Below are positions 11,350 to 24,100 of a stretch of DNA of 64,000 bases, piece after piece. The stretch is from Melieria omissa (Eukaryota; Arthropoda; Insecta; Diptera; Ulidiidae). The notes beneath the pieces were generated by a model. It was given only the letters and a program-made list of their open reading frames with translations. It searched no databases and was not told the origin of the DNA. Within the stretch, counting starts at the first letter, position 1. Every line of letters begins with the position of its first letter. The position numbers and the translations under genes were made by a program. The stretch covers positions 51,097,993 to 51,161,992 of the forward strand of contig OZ020267.1 in assembly GCA_963971225.1 (NCBI GenBank), read 5' to 3'.

Positions 11350-12235
11350 TGAACGCATTGTTGACCCCGTCAGATTTTGATTTATAAAAAGCACATATGT
11401 CTATTAACTTTGATGTCAAGTGGTTCTAAAAAGCGTGAAATCAATAGGCCCTTTAAATCGTGAGTTCTCACATTTACTCTAAACAAACTCTTAACCCTTA
11501 GTTTACCACGGTAGATTTCGATTTTCAAAAATATGAAAAGCACATTTTAATTATTTCCCGATTGAAGTGCTTTTTGTCTAAGTTTGAAGTCAAAAGGACC
11601 AATAAATCATGTTTATCCATACAAACTGTTAACCCATTGTTTACCCCGTTATATTTTGATTTTCAAAAAAGTGAAAAACACATGTAAAATTATTTCTCAC
11701 TTAGATTACTTTCACAAAGTTTGATGTCAGTGGCCCCATTAATTCATGTTTTTTTACAGTTTTGCCATACAAACTTTTAACCGGTCGTTGACCCCGTCCG
11801 ATTTTAATATTTGGAAAAAATGAAAAACACGTATCGAGTTATTTTACATTTAAAGTACTTTCACCAAATTTGAAGTCAAAAGGCTCAAAAAAATTTGTTT
11901 CTCCATATATATGTACTTTTAACCCGTCGTTGATCCAGTTAGATTTCGATTTTGAAAATAATGAGAACGTGTGTATAATTTTTTTTATTTCAAGTATTTT
12001 TACAATTTTTGAAGGCTATCGGTTCATGTTTTATTCGAGTCTACCCTTAAACAAATCTTAACCCATTGTTGGTCCAGTTAAATTTTGATTTTCGAAAAAT
12101 TATAAAATACGTGTCGAATTATTTTTGGTTTAGAGTAGTTTCAGGAATTTCGAAATCAATATGTGTCTTAAATCACTTTTCTTTATACAACACCTTAACA
12201 GATGTTTTACCCCTTTACACCCCGAATTTCAAAAA
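11350..12235 (+). repeat. Tandem array of ~140-bp units
   Basis: The motif AACCC-TTGTTGACCCCGT followed by AGATTTTGATTTTCAAAAA and TGAAAAACACAT recurs near 11350, 11493, 11631, 11779, 11921, 12060 and 12197, a spacing of 137-148 bp. The copies are diverged from one another, so the array is old. Confidence 0.75.
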
Positions 12236-12621
12236 TCCCGTGTAAGCGGAGGTTCATTTTTCAAGAAGTACCTACAGTTCAAATTTCATGTTTGTAGCTT
12301 CAGCGGTTTGGGCTGAGCGATGATGAATCAATCAATCAATCAGTCAGTCAGTTAGGGCAAACAATCTATGTATACAAAAATGGAGGCGGTACCACGCCCT
12401 CTAGTCCAATGCTCACAACTTTCTTCTAGTCGAATTGTGCTACTAAGTGGAAAGTACGTACCAAGTTTCACTAATGTGTGTGTACTGCATAACTGTTGGA
12501 TCATAACAAATGTGCCACGCCCCACGCCCAACGCTCATCAAATATCATCAGTAGAATGATACATCTATGAAACGACGGTACACCAAATTTCAATGCTGTG
12601 CGGCTTACAACTCCAAAGCTA

Positions 12622-13912
12622 ACACTTCGTTCAATAATGTGTGTGACTGACACATAGATGGCGGCACTAATACTAAATCAATATTTTTTTCGAAATTGTG
12701 AACCTTTTTAGGCTTACTGTCAAAATTATATGTCAATCCGACCATTAGTTTACAAGTTACAGTGCTTTAAGTGACACTACATTTGAGTTTTCAAAAAAAA
12801 TGAATTCAAAGCAATTCCGTGTGCTGATTTATCATTGTTTTTTAATGAAAAAAAATACTGTTCAATGCCAGGAATGGCTTGAAAAACATTATTCGGACTC
12901 TGCTCCATCAAAAAGAACCATTTGTTATTGGTATGCCGAATTCGAACGTGGTCGTACAGACACCGATGACATTCCATCTACTGGACGGCCAAATGACGCT
13001 GTTATTCCGGAAAACGTTGAAAAAACACTCAAAATCATTATGTCCGACCGTAAAGTGAAAGTGGGGGAGATTGCTGACATTCTAAAGATATCAGCAGGCA
13101 GTGTACACACCATAATACACGAACATTTGGTTATGAAAAAGGTGTTTTCGAAATGGGTGCCGCGTTTGCTCACACCGGAGCAAAAACAACAACGAATCGA
13201 TGATTCAAAGAGCTGTTTGGACATGTTTACGCGCAACAAGTCGGAGTTTTTGCGTCGGTACATCACAATGGATGAAACATGGATCCACCATTTCACTCCA
13301 GAGTCAAATCGGCAGTCTGCTGAGTGGCATGCAACCGGTGAAAGCCGCCCGAAGCGTCCAAAGGCACAAACATCGGCTGGCAAAGTTATGGCGTCAGTAT
13401 TTTGGGATGTGCACGGAATAATATTCATCGACTATCTTGAGAAAGGGAAAACAATCAATAGCGACTATTATATAGCGTTGTTGGAACGTTTGAAAGAAGA
13501 AATCGCGATTAAGCGGCCCCATATGAAGAAGAAAAAAGTGTTGTTTCACCAAGACAATGCACCGTGTCACAAGTCGATGAAAACGATGGCAAAAATGCAT
13601 GAATTGGGCTTCGAATTGCTTCCTCATCCCCCGTATTCTCCAGATCTGCCCCCAGCGACTACTGGCTCTTCGCAGACCTCAAAAAGATGCTCCGTGGTAA
13701 GAGATTTGGCTCAAATGATGAAGTAATCGCCGAAACTAACGCCTATTTTGAAGGCAAAGAAAAATCGTTCTACAAAGGCGGTATCGAAAGATTGGAAAAG
13801 CGTTGGAATGATTGTATCTCCCTAAAAGGGGACTATGTTGATGAATAAAAACGAATTTTGGCAAAAAAATGTGTTTTAATTAGTTAGTCACACACATTAT
13901 TGAACGAAGTGT
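12622..13912 (+). mobile_element. Full-length mariner, irritans-like subfamily
   Basis: Length 1291 bp with perfect 27-bp inverted ends (first bases ACACTTCGTTCAATAATGTG) and TA on each side (12620-12621 and 13913-13914). The encoded transposase closely resembles irritans-subfamily mariners (Himar type) from memory. The same host repeat without an insertion is present at about 14118 (AAAGCTATTCCATTTAAAAG), so the target TA is directly visible. The intact ends suggest the copy could still be moved by a transposase supplied from elsewhere. Confidence 0.92.
12800..13848 (+). pseudogene. Mariner transposase with one frameshift
   Basis: The open frame starts at ATG 12800 and reads a normal mariner transposase for about 285 residues: N-terminal paired-like helix-turn-helix domains (1-115), the WVP linker motif (WVPRLLT, 119-125), catalytic Asp158 in MDETW and Asp252 in HQDNAPCH. 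A single missing base near 13649-13653, in the conserved YSPDL-P segment, shifts the frame. The rest of the protein, including the third Asp 34 residues after the second (DD34D), continues in another frame to a TAA at 13846-13848. No other lesion was noticed. The displayed frame stops at 13726. Confidence 0.9.
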
Positions 13913-14440
13913 TATTCCATTTAAAAGATTTTAGTTGTATGTACCCCATTCCCTCTATCGAAATATGATTATGATGTACGACTTACAGTTCTGCTGCATA
14001 AAAATGTACCACGCTCCTTGTGCAACGCCCATCAAATTTTAACAGTAGAATGACACATCTATGAATCGACGGTACACCAAATATCAATGCTGTGCGACTA
14101 ACAATTCGAACAATTCGAAAGCTATTCCATTTAAAAGATTTGAGTTGTATGGACGGTGCCACACCCCTTTGTTCAATACCCACCCCATTCCCTCGGGCGA
14201 AGGACATGATTAAATAGGAAGTTTGTACCAAATTTAATTGATGTGTGCTTATGGTTCCAAAGTTATTGTCTACAAATGTATTCTTGTGGTGCCACGCCCC
14301 GTTTTCCCGATTTTTCTTTTTTTCTAAACCTTCACGTTACAATTTCAAACAAACCCGCCGAAGAAAGTATCCAAGTTTGTCCAGTCGTTTTCAAGTTTTA
14401 AGCAGCCGAACGAACCACGATTCATTTTTTTATATATAGA

Positions 14441-17400
14441 TATCATGCAACTGTCATAAATATCAGAATTCGGTGTTAGTTTACTGATATGATCCATTAA
14501 GTAAGCAAGTAATCCTTAAAATAGACTTTTCATTCAGGTATCAGTTATATTGATCCAAATTTCATTTTGAATCATCCACATTAAAAAACAAAATGTTTTT
14601 TAAAAAAAGTCAAATATAAAAAGCCACACAAACTTGAAAAACAACAAACCAAGCGTCTTCTCAACTTTGCAAAGCCTGGACCATCATGCAGTTCCCCATA
14701 GGCCATCATAGGGATCTCCCTCAAATTGGCCGAAATACCAAATAAAACCGTCTGCATACGCTTTGTTCGAGCTAAGTCGAGGATTTTAATAGCGTCCAGG
14801 CTTACGGCTAAGATTTTGAACTGAAATGAATCACATGACGAGTGCAATTGTTAATCAAATTTGTGTATAGTTGAAAATTTTTACACAAACAAAACGTCTG
14901 CAGGAGTTTAAAGGTGAGTAAAAGTCAGTAAAAATTCAAACAATACCCAAACGGCAATTGTCGAAAAGTGTGTTTCTCGCTAAACACAGACAGACAGTTT
15001 CCCGCTAAACACAGACAGACAGACCGACAGGCAAATTCGATTGAATGGAAGATTGAGAAGTTTGGTTTGAATGGGCGCAATGGCGCACATTGTCGGCAAC
15101 TTGACCCCAAAAGCCGCGACGACTCCGAGAAAACTTTGAGGTATCCGCAAACGCTGCAGTCGTATGCATGTCTGTCTGTCGACGTGTGTTTGTACAAACG
15201 GAAGTATGTAAAAACAATTGCACAAATGAAATTACCGCAAAGTAATCACACACACACACACGCACACAAATGCATATGTGGAATGGGCCAGGACTACAAT
15301 GCAAGTCGGTGTGTTGGCTGTTAAAGAAGCGCTGGAAAACACTCGCATAGAATAAACATACATGTAGCCGACATAAAGATTAGGTCGAAATTACGCAATA
15401 CTCGGCTGCAGGAGCGTTGCTCGTCTGCTTGCGGCAGGAGGCGGATGCAATTTGAGGGCACGTATGCGCTGTTCGGTTGGTTTGTGGATGCGCACCGCAG
15501 TTTCCCTCTGAATGCGGACTCGGTTGTGCAGTTGATTGCGGCGTGCCAGATACTTACGCACACACACACACACACGCACGCACACACTCACGCATATTGG
15601 CCAGCCGTGCTACGTGGACGCACAAAACTATGCTTCACTTGCATAAATGTGTGCGGAAAACATCGAACTATTGTTGCTTGTGTTGTTGTTGTTGTTTTGG
15701 TCTTGGCTGTAACTGCGGCTGCTGTTGATGATTGTTTGGAAAATTTGCACCAAAATAAGTTTTTCTTTGTGGCAAAGTTTTCATGTTTTAACACAACCTT
15801 TGAGAATTGAAAGTTTTCGCCAAAACAGTTTGTGGAAATGTTTCATGTTTTGGGTGAAAAATAACAAAAACAAAAAATTGGCCAAACACAAGAACGTCAA
15901 CAATTGCAGAAAAAAACAATTATCGGCAGCATTTGCATATCACCAGCGTGGCGGACTTTGCAAATTATACATTGTCGAGACAAATTGACTGAAAGTGACG
16001 ACTGCAACAGCAACAACAACGCGCACTAAATTGTCAGGCGTTTTTTTTGCTCCTCTCGCAAGGCCATCGACGAGATTTTTCGCAGAGTCTGTTGCTGTGG
16101 GGTCAGCGTGGCTGTCCAGCGCATTCGTTGCGTACCAATTTCAAGAGCCCATTGCCGCTGAATCAGTGTTGCCAGATACCTGAAATGACTTTCTTCTTTT
16201 TTCCCAAAAATTAAAAAAAATCGTCTTTTTTAAAATAATTTTTGTCATTATAAACTAAGGAATTCAATTATAATAAAAATACAATATATATTGGGTGTTT
16301 TTTTTATTGCAGCCTTTTTATTCATTCAGCATCAGCTTAACAACAACTTAACACAAACCAAACATAAATCATCCTTCATTCATTGCATAAATTATTCACT
16401 TTGAAGCATAACGTTAAATTAAATTAACCCCCCGATGCCCAACAAGGTCAATAGGGACCTATGGCGTTTTAAAAGCAATTATTTTGTAAGTGACACAACT
16501 CAAAATTTTTCATTTTCGTGTTTATGTGTTAATACTGTGCACAGTGCATAAATCTACCAATCAGCAAAAGCTCAGTATATTTTGTTGTTGTTAACTGTTG
16601 CAAAAATACAACTAGGTCTCTTTTCATGTCAGAAGTTTGATGCTATTTGATCGCTGCAGCTCAATGCAAAAGAGTCCTAACTCAAATTGTGTCACTTTTG
16701 ACGAAATAAATTTTTGTTAAAGTTAATTTTAAGCAAAATTCTGACAATTTTTGTTTGTATTTTTAATCATTAAAATTATTTATGAATTTTCCAAATTTTT
16801 CTTTCAACTTTTTAACTGTCATTTAAAATTATTAAATTCAGAAAAAGTGGCATAACTTGAAATAGTTTCGTAATTATTGAATTAAAATATCATCAAAACA
16901 GTCACAACTCAATATTTTGGATTTTCTAGTACTTGTTGTGTACTCTAGTTGTGTCACTTTTGTTGTGCGTGTGCGATATGTTTACTATAAAATATACACG
17001 AAGCTTAGCTTTTTGGCTTTCCAAACACATCTCCATATATTATGTAACATTACATTATACAATTACATGCCTTATATGCAATATTACAAAAGAGGTACCT
17101 GGGGACCTTGTTGGGCTTTGGCCGTTTAGAAAATTGTCGGCTATCGGTAGGTTAAATTAGACACTTTAGCTCTCAATATTCAAAGCTTCAGTGGCAATAC
17201 TGATGTCAAATGTATCACCATCAAAATCTCCTAAACATTCTCCTAAAAAATTTTTCTCTCAAAAAATTTCCTAAAAGGCCAAGAATCTTTTAAATTTAGA
17301 AGGAAATCTCTTGATCTGGCAACACTGCGCCGAATGCAGTTTGTCACCCGCAAATTTCATTTCCCCACAATTTCACACCATTTATTGCTTAATTGCAAAC

Positions 17401-17589
17401 TCAAATATCACAAACAACAACAAAAAAGAATGGCTAACAATGTCGATGGCAATGTTTTTTAAGCCGTCGCACATAGGGGGACTTGATAGGAAAAGCTGGC
17501 CGAAAGTTAAAGTTTTTTGCGGTCGTTTATTTTAGAAAACCGGTTATTTGGTTTGTTTAGGTTTGGTTAGGTTATGTAAGGTTAGGATA
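14441..17589. other. Gene-free stretch with microsatellites
   Basis: No gene recognised. It contains (AC)n runs at about 15247-15266 and 15558-15590, ACAGACAGACAG at 14987-15025, and repeated TTGTTG at 15672-15698. Most open frames overlap these simple repeats and are not credible proteins. GC content rises around 14950-15750. Confidence 0.5.
15247..15590. repeat. Two (AC)n microsatellites
   Basis: ACACACACACAC runs at about 15247-15266 and 15558-15590, separated by unique sequence. Variable length is likely between individuals. Confidence 0.85.
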
Positions 17590-17725
17590 GGCTGGTTATT
17601 GACACATCAGGTACAAAACATCCTCTTCTTCATTCATAAAGCCGCAGCTGCGACAGTGTTCATTTAAAGGAAGCCCCGTTAAGCGTTCCTTCCTGTGGTC
17701 CAGTGACCAGTTAGAACTGCTACAG
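17560..17725 (-). mobile_element. Relic of a non-LTR retrotransposon 3' end
   Basis: On the minus strand, short shifted frames read TGHWTTGRNA and GLPLNEHCRSCGFMNEEEDV, then a C and P-rich end. This is the Cys/His motif seen at the C-terminus of R1/Jockey-like ORF2 proteins, with the typical TAACCTAACC-rich 3' tail at 17565-17590. It is heavily truncated and dead. Confidence 0.55.
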
Positions 17726-20256
17726 TAGAGACGATTGTGTTACGTCCCGAGTCCAGAAGCTGTTTGTTCTTTTTATGGTTTAGTTTAGGCCAGATTTTCC
17801 TGAAGCATTTCCTGAAGCGAAATTTTGTTGAAAAAACGAAAAAAAGGAAGCTGGTAGAAGGGACATGGCCCATATAAACACTCTTATTTTTCGTTATTTT
17901 TAACTTAAACTGATCGCGATGTTTGCATTCTTCCATCTTAAAAATGTTTTATATTAGAGTTCTTGATAAGTTTGACTACCTTTTGATATCACATACCCCT
18001 ATATGTGTCGAAATTGTTTGCAGAATGGTCCGGTGTGGAGTTCGTTTATAATTTTGAAATTTGTTGTTTACGCTGGGGTTGAGAATTGATTGTTTTATTT
18101 TTTTTGACGGTGACGGCGGTGACGGAGTCCATACAAGTACACATAGGTACATAGAAGTGTGTACGTATGTACTATTTATATGTTGTTATCATCATAATCA
18201 TGTTGATATCATCATCATCAGCAATGCTGATTCAGCTTCATCATGTTTATTGTCGCTCCTATTTCGAAGCCGTAAATTTTTAATTTTTTTTCCATCCTCA
18301 ATCATAATTTTGTTTTTTTTAATATTGTGATTGTTGTTAGTGCACAGCTTTTGGATGTTGACACATTGTACATAAATTTGCATATGTTTGACGGCTGTTG
18401 GCGTCAATTGTGTTGAAATCGGATCACAGCGCGGTCAGTGTTTATGTTGGAGGGATGATGATGATGTTGCGGATTGATGCCAGATTTATGATAAAAGTTT
18501 TTTATATTTCTACTAAGTATACAGTATCGTTATAAATCAACTTTCAAAATTCAATTCAAACTTTGAAATCGTTTAGCTTTTTGCCAACAAAAATTATTAC
18601 GTAAGTATTTAAAAAATCCTTCGCAGAAGCACTGTCACTTGTTGGTTTTTCAAAATCTTGCTTATACTTACTTACAAAACTTACTTATATTGTGTAACCA
18701 CAGCCATTATGATTTATATTTTTAAACAGAATCATACAAAACTGCATACTTAGTAAACATATGGAAACCGTTTCATAAAAAGTGCGTTCGTTGTCAAATA
18801 AATAAATATTCTGAGAAAAAATTGTACGAAATATCGTACAAAGTTCCAGTAAGGGTTAATTATAAGCACGAATATGCAACGACCAGCACAGCGCACAAAC
18901 GCAAATCTCATTAAAAAATTATATATATATATATTAGCCTCGAACTGCCGCCACTTATGTGATACACAATTTAAATCCAAAGTTCATACAGATTTGCAGC
19001 GAAATGATGTTGTTTTTGTGAGTGCACCGAACTCCAATACCGCATCTGGCCATCTGGACACACCGGCACCGGCACGCACAAAGGGTTATCGGCCGCTCTG
19101 ATTGACACTAACTGTCAACCTAGTTAGCCTTAATAGTCCGGGCGTCAACAGCAACAGTTCAGTGCAAAGTCAAAATCGAGTTGTTCATTTCGGAGTTTAT
19201 TGCGGCAGTTCCCTTCATACTTGGCATCTCCGCTCGCAGATCGCTCTGTCTGTCTGTCTGTCTGTTTTGTCAGTGCGGGCGCTGGCATGTGCTGCCAATT
19301 GCGTTCTCCTGTTTAATTTTTCATTAAAATGTTTTGTGATGTTTTCGGCCGGTGGAGTTGGCAGGCGACAAACCGGTTCCGTTATGCATTTCCTCTTCGC
19401 ACATTAACACAATTGCATACGCACCAACGTCAATGTGGCGACCACTCCACTTTGTGCCGCTTCATTTACATTCGAGAGTGGGCAATGTCCGCGTTGCCTC
19501 AACCAACCAGCCTTTGATTGTTTGTCTGTCCCGTGCAGCGGCCTTTGTGGCAATTTTCGGCTCGTGTGCGAACTTCCATGCTACACGCACTGGTGCAGCA
19601 TTTGCATGCAATTCGCTCGTCCGTGTAGTGTTGCATCATACAAACATACAAATTGCATTGCATTGCTTTTTGCCTTTAGTCCTTGCAAACATTTTGCTGA
19701 TGTGCAGAGTGCAGTGGTCAACCACTGATATCACAAATATTGTTCAATACATACACAGTACATTTGGCTATACAAATTATATTCGCCTTCAAGAAGAAAA
19801 CTGCTGAAAATATTTACCGCAACTCCTTCAATAAGAACGGGGAACTTTTCTGGCCGGCACATTTGCCCTCTCATTATCCGCAAATAAGTGTACTGATTGT
19901 CTGAAGAGTTAGATCCAGGAAGAACTCTTAAGCCGGCTTACGGATGAAATTTTAAATAAATTCAATTACAATAAATTTTTAATAAATTAAAATTTTACGA
20001 ATAAAATTGCAACTCAGCTCACAGACAAGCAACAAGCATTTTCGTCTGAAACACGTCGGGCTCATTCGATGGTTGAAGACTTATACTGATCGGAATGAAT
20101 GTCTTTAGCCGGTAGCGGTTACAGCACGAGGCCTATGAGGCAAATGCCTAGAATGGAACATTGGGAGGGGCGGCTGAATTGTCGAGCGAAGCGAGCGTGA
20201 ATAAAAAATATTTGAAATGGGCGCCAAAAAAATATTGTCTTTAAGTTGCTTTCATA
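17726..20256. other. Gene-free stretch
   Basis: No gene recognised. Simple (TA)n near 18917-18936, (TCATCA) near 18195-18220 and CTGTCTGTCTG near 19247-19265. The overlapping open frames at 19100-19800 lack splice or family support. Sequence at 20100-20250 (AGGCCTATGAGGCAAATGCC) looks repeat-derived and borders the 908-bp element. Confidence 0.45.
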
Positions 20257-21164
20257 TAAGGGAGAGGGCTGGGTTGTGAACCATTACCGTTGTTTCTTTC
20301 CCTAATTGACATATCGCCAATCTTTCAACTGTCAAGTTTGTCTTATGATATGACTCTGCTTTTGTGGTTACACCGAAGTACAAACACGTAGCTTGTGGCG
20401 GCTACAGACATCGTGTTTGAAAATCGACTGCGAAAACTGGTTTGCTTTTTTTTAAGTGCTATCCAAGTGACTGAGCTTATTGCAAAAAGGTCTGTGTAAT
20501 ACATGTTTATTTAGTGTTTTGATTCTATTTTCCGATGCAATATTGGTTTATGTCGAATTATGATTGGAAGTGTCGTTTATTTCAAAGTTTCCAAAGTGGC
20601 ATCGTGGTTGGGCTGTGAACCACCTATTTTTCGTACTACATTTGTTCTAACACTGTCAAATATGGACGGATATATTAAAATAAAGAAATTTTATGTAATT
20701 TCACCCGATTTCGGTGAGTTCACTTGAAGTGGGCCAATGCGAGAACGCGTTCGTATTTCACATGCAAACATTGCGACACCGATTAGTATGAAAATTCAAA
20801 AAATTTAGCACTTTGTGGCAAAGTGGCTTCATTATAACTTTTTTTCACCTCTTGTGGCCTCGTGATTAAATAAATTCTCAACTTACTTAAAAATTATGGG
20901 TGTTTTCTTCGTATTTCCGACTTTAATAGGGATTTTCCAGATGGTTCACAGCCCAGCAACTTTTTTGGAAAAGCAAAAAATCACGTCCTTAGAAAATTGG
21001 ACGTAGAGAGTTAAATATCAGTCGAAACAGTAATCCGTCTTGTTGAAAAAGTTGCGTTTTATATTTACCTTTCCAACGGTATCTTCGATTTTTCGATATC
21101 TTTATTCTGAGAAAAGTTAGAGCCAAAAAACAAAACCCGGTTCACAACCCAGCCCTCTCCCTTA
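20257..21164. mobile_element. 908-bp inverted-repeat element
   Basis: The ends are inverted copies beginning TAAGGGAGAGGGCTGGGTTG and continuing TGAACC. Inner copies of the end motif lie at 20607-20622 (GTTGGGCTGTGAACCA, forward) and 20942-20957 (TGGTTCACAGCCCAGC, reverse). Flanks CATA on both sides, or TATA/TACA if the element starts at AGGG, suggest a 4-bp target duplication. There is no open frame of note, so it is non-autonomous. Superfamily uncertain. Confidence 0.75.
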
Positions 21165-24100
21165 CATAAATACTCCCACATGTTCATTATAATTTTGAGT
21201 ATCGTTCGATTTAATAAAAAAAAAAATTAATTTAAAAAAAAAATTAATTTAAACATTAAACAGATCACATGTGGTTGATCATTTTCGTAGTATCTTTTTT
21301 AATACAAAAATTTAGGGCCGGCACTCTGGCGATTTGCCTTGGGCGGCATATAAGTTTTATCCGCCACCGTCTGGAGCCACGCTATATTTCATCGTAAACC
21401 GCACCAAAGGTCTTTGCAATGGATGTTAAAGCATTGGAAATTTGAAAATATAGCTTGCGGTTGTTCTCGGTTTTATTGAGTTCCATCATGTTTCGACCTA
21501 CCGTCCATATGTCCCATATGTCGCTACAAGGACGAGCACATATCACATTACAAATGGTGGTTTGTTGTGTTGCTGAGGATTTTTATTTTAAATTAGTTTT
21601 CTGTTGAAGTGTAACGAGTTGCCATCTACATTATTAAGGATCGGATAACCTGACAGTCGAATTTGTTGGGCTAAGTGACTGGCACTTGGCTCAAATGATC
21701 CATAGGCGATACGCCGAATAAGCAGAAAATTGAAATGAAAATGCTTGAAGGCAAACCAAATGCAAATTAAATAATTTTCTTAGTAACAAATTTTAGAAAA
21801 CTTGAATATACATTTTTCAACTTTACGGAAAATGTTAATCAAATATTTAAATTGAGCTTTAAAACCCCTATTGAAGTGAGTACATCAAATGCTTTTGTTC
21901 ATTACAAATACAATTTTTGAAATTATTATTTCAGCTCTAAGTTCTTTGCATTTTATTCAGATCTTATTTCTTCGCTTTATTGTCACTGTCAATGGTTTGT
22001 TTGTGTGCTATTAGAAAATTTGTTGCTTGATTGTGTTTAGCTCGACACTTTTGCTTCCACTTGAGGCCAGCAATTCGAAATCGATGTTTATACTTGTGCA
22101 TCGTAAATTTCGATTTTGTTTATACAAATGTGAAAATTTATAACAGCTCATGAGGTCATTGTTTGGATTGTGCTTGGGCCACAAAGTCGGCGCGGTGCGC
22201 AGCTTTACCGACATTTTTCTAACTCACAACAACACCCGCCGAGTGCTTTAGTGTCCACTTACTTTGTGCGAATGCAAACGAAAAGACTATAAATAATCAT
22301 AAAAATTGAGGGGAACTAACTAAAAACTAAACACATTATTGAAGGCAAATGCAAACAAGAATGATGAACAAATTATTGCGCAACTAATCGAGGAGTAACA
22401 GAAGTTGGTCTTCTCTACTTTTACAATTGCACTACGCAAATAATGGCAAATGACAAATCGAAATTGTTTAATCTGCACCAATGTCAAGTTTGCGAGAAAC
22501 TATTAAAAAATATAGTAATAATAACGATTGAACATACAGACAGACGGTTGCACACACGCTGACACCCGTCGATGCAGTGCACTGCAATTTTTGTCGGTAA
22601 TTGTCACTGCGATGACAAATTGATAAGAGCAAAAGTCAAACTGTACACATCTACTATTTGTCTGGTATATACTAACGAAGAGTTGCTATGCGAAAAATAT
22701 TGGCGGTGTTTTCCATATGTGACAAATTCCTTGATATGAGAGCTTCGTTAAAATGAAGATTCTAATTTGAAAATTGCCATCTCTAAGTTCCGATAGATCA
22801 GAAAAGAACACCTAAACATATTTTTCAAGTTACTCAATAACTTAGGGCTGAATCTGGTCAACTCTTCAGCAATTTGTTTTGTTGTTGCTTAGCATAATTC
22901 CGTTCCTTTGTTTATTTTCTACCCGGACAGCGTTGGTATAGATTTCAGAGAAGCATTAGTGGCTGAACGTTGAGCAACTCCCTCTGAACAACGATTCCTC
23001 CTCACTCGGAGGTCGGTACCTGACAGTCAGCGCAACTGGTGTAAGTAACTTTTTTTTGGCTAAATTTGTGGCTGAGAAAGTGTTCGAAGTGGCGCGGCAA
23101 CGGATGTGCGACGCTACAATTGCTGAAAGGGCGTGAATTCGCGACGCTTACACAAGTAATAAATGCCGATTTTGCAAAACTGCGCCATCAAGCGCAGTGT
23201 GTACTTTTTATGAAGGGCTTAGAAATTAACCATTTTAATGTCGATGTTCTCATACTAAAAGTGTTGGATATGCGCACAGAAGAGAGGAGTGTGTGTGAAT
23301 ATTAACGCTTGCAGCGTTAACGTAACAATTATTGAATACTAAAGCTGTAAATATTGATATCGAAGATTCTAGTTTATTAACGGACATTGTATAATGTTGC
23401 GACTAGGACGCAATTGCCGACTATTAACGGCTATTAAGTCGCTACATTGTATCTGAACCTTGCACAACCAAATTGCATTTGCGTATTTGCCGGAACTCAA
23501 GTTTGTTGCACATGCACACACTTATAAATATACAGTTATGCATAAAAATCGGCATTTGATGAGATGATGTCAAGTTATACAAGTAGAATATTGTTGGCTT
23601 GGGAAAGGTTAAATTAGATAAGATGCAGAAGCGGTTGGGGTTGCCAGATAAACAGTTCACTTGTGAAGAGTAATAGTAAATAGTAAAAATCTAAAAAGAA
23701 AGAAAAATAATAATTAAATATTATAATAAATAAGCGAGATAAATCATGACTATTAATTAAGAAACAAAGTAGCTAAATCTCAACTTCAAAAGTATAGAGT
23801 AAATATTTTGAATAAACAAATGAGCGTTTTAGGCCAAAACTAATATGTGTCATATCTTTCTGTAGGACCTAAGAATTGTGAGTACAATTGTGAGAGGTCT
23901 AAAAACTTTCCGACCCAACAAAGAAACAATATATTGTTTTGTTTAAATTTGTTTCCACATAGCTTCCTTGTAAGTCTTCACACCTCTCCCAACTCTGATT
24001 TATTGCTCCTAACAAGGCGTTGCAAATGTTCATTCGAACGCGCGGACAGATTTGTTATCCCCTAATCTTGATTTAATATGTAAAAAACACATTCTTTGGA

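Larger units (their letters stand above)
11283..14440. mobile_element. Composite interspersed repeat, ending TATATATAGAT
   Basis: It starts with CTAGCTGGGCCCCGCGGCTT and ends with TATATATAGAT, a terminal pair I recall from widespread, poorly classified insect repeats. Inside are about seven units of roughly 140 bp (11350-12230), a TCAATCAATCAGTCAG simple run (12325-12352), and then a second series of segments built around ACCACGCCC and CACCAAATTTCAATGCTGTG (12380-12620 and 13915-14300). The mariner at 12622-13912 has jumped into it. I cannot assign a family. Confidence 0.55.

Noticed and set aside
14925..15810. Cluster of overlapping open frames on both strands
   Set aside because: They run through (AC)n and CAGACAGA repeats, overlap on both strands, and show no domain, splice signal or codon bias.
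18917..18936. TATA promoter
   Set aside because: It is a plain (TA)n run with no gene downstream.
19100..19807. Overlapping plus-strand frames of 97-151 aa
   Set aside because: Three frames are open over the same stretch with no conserved motif or splice evidence, which fits chance in a stop-poor, GC-richer patch.
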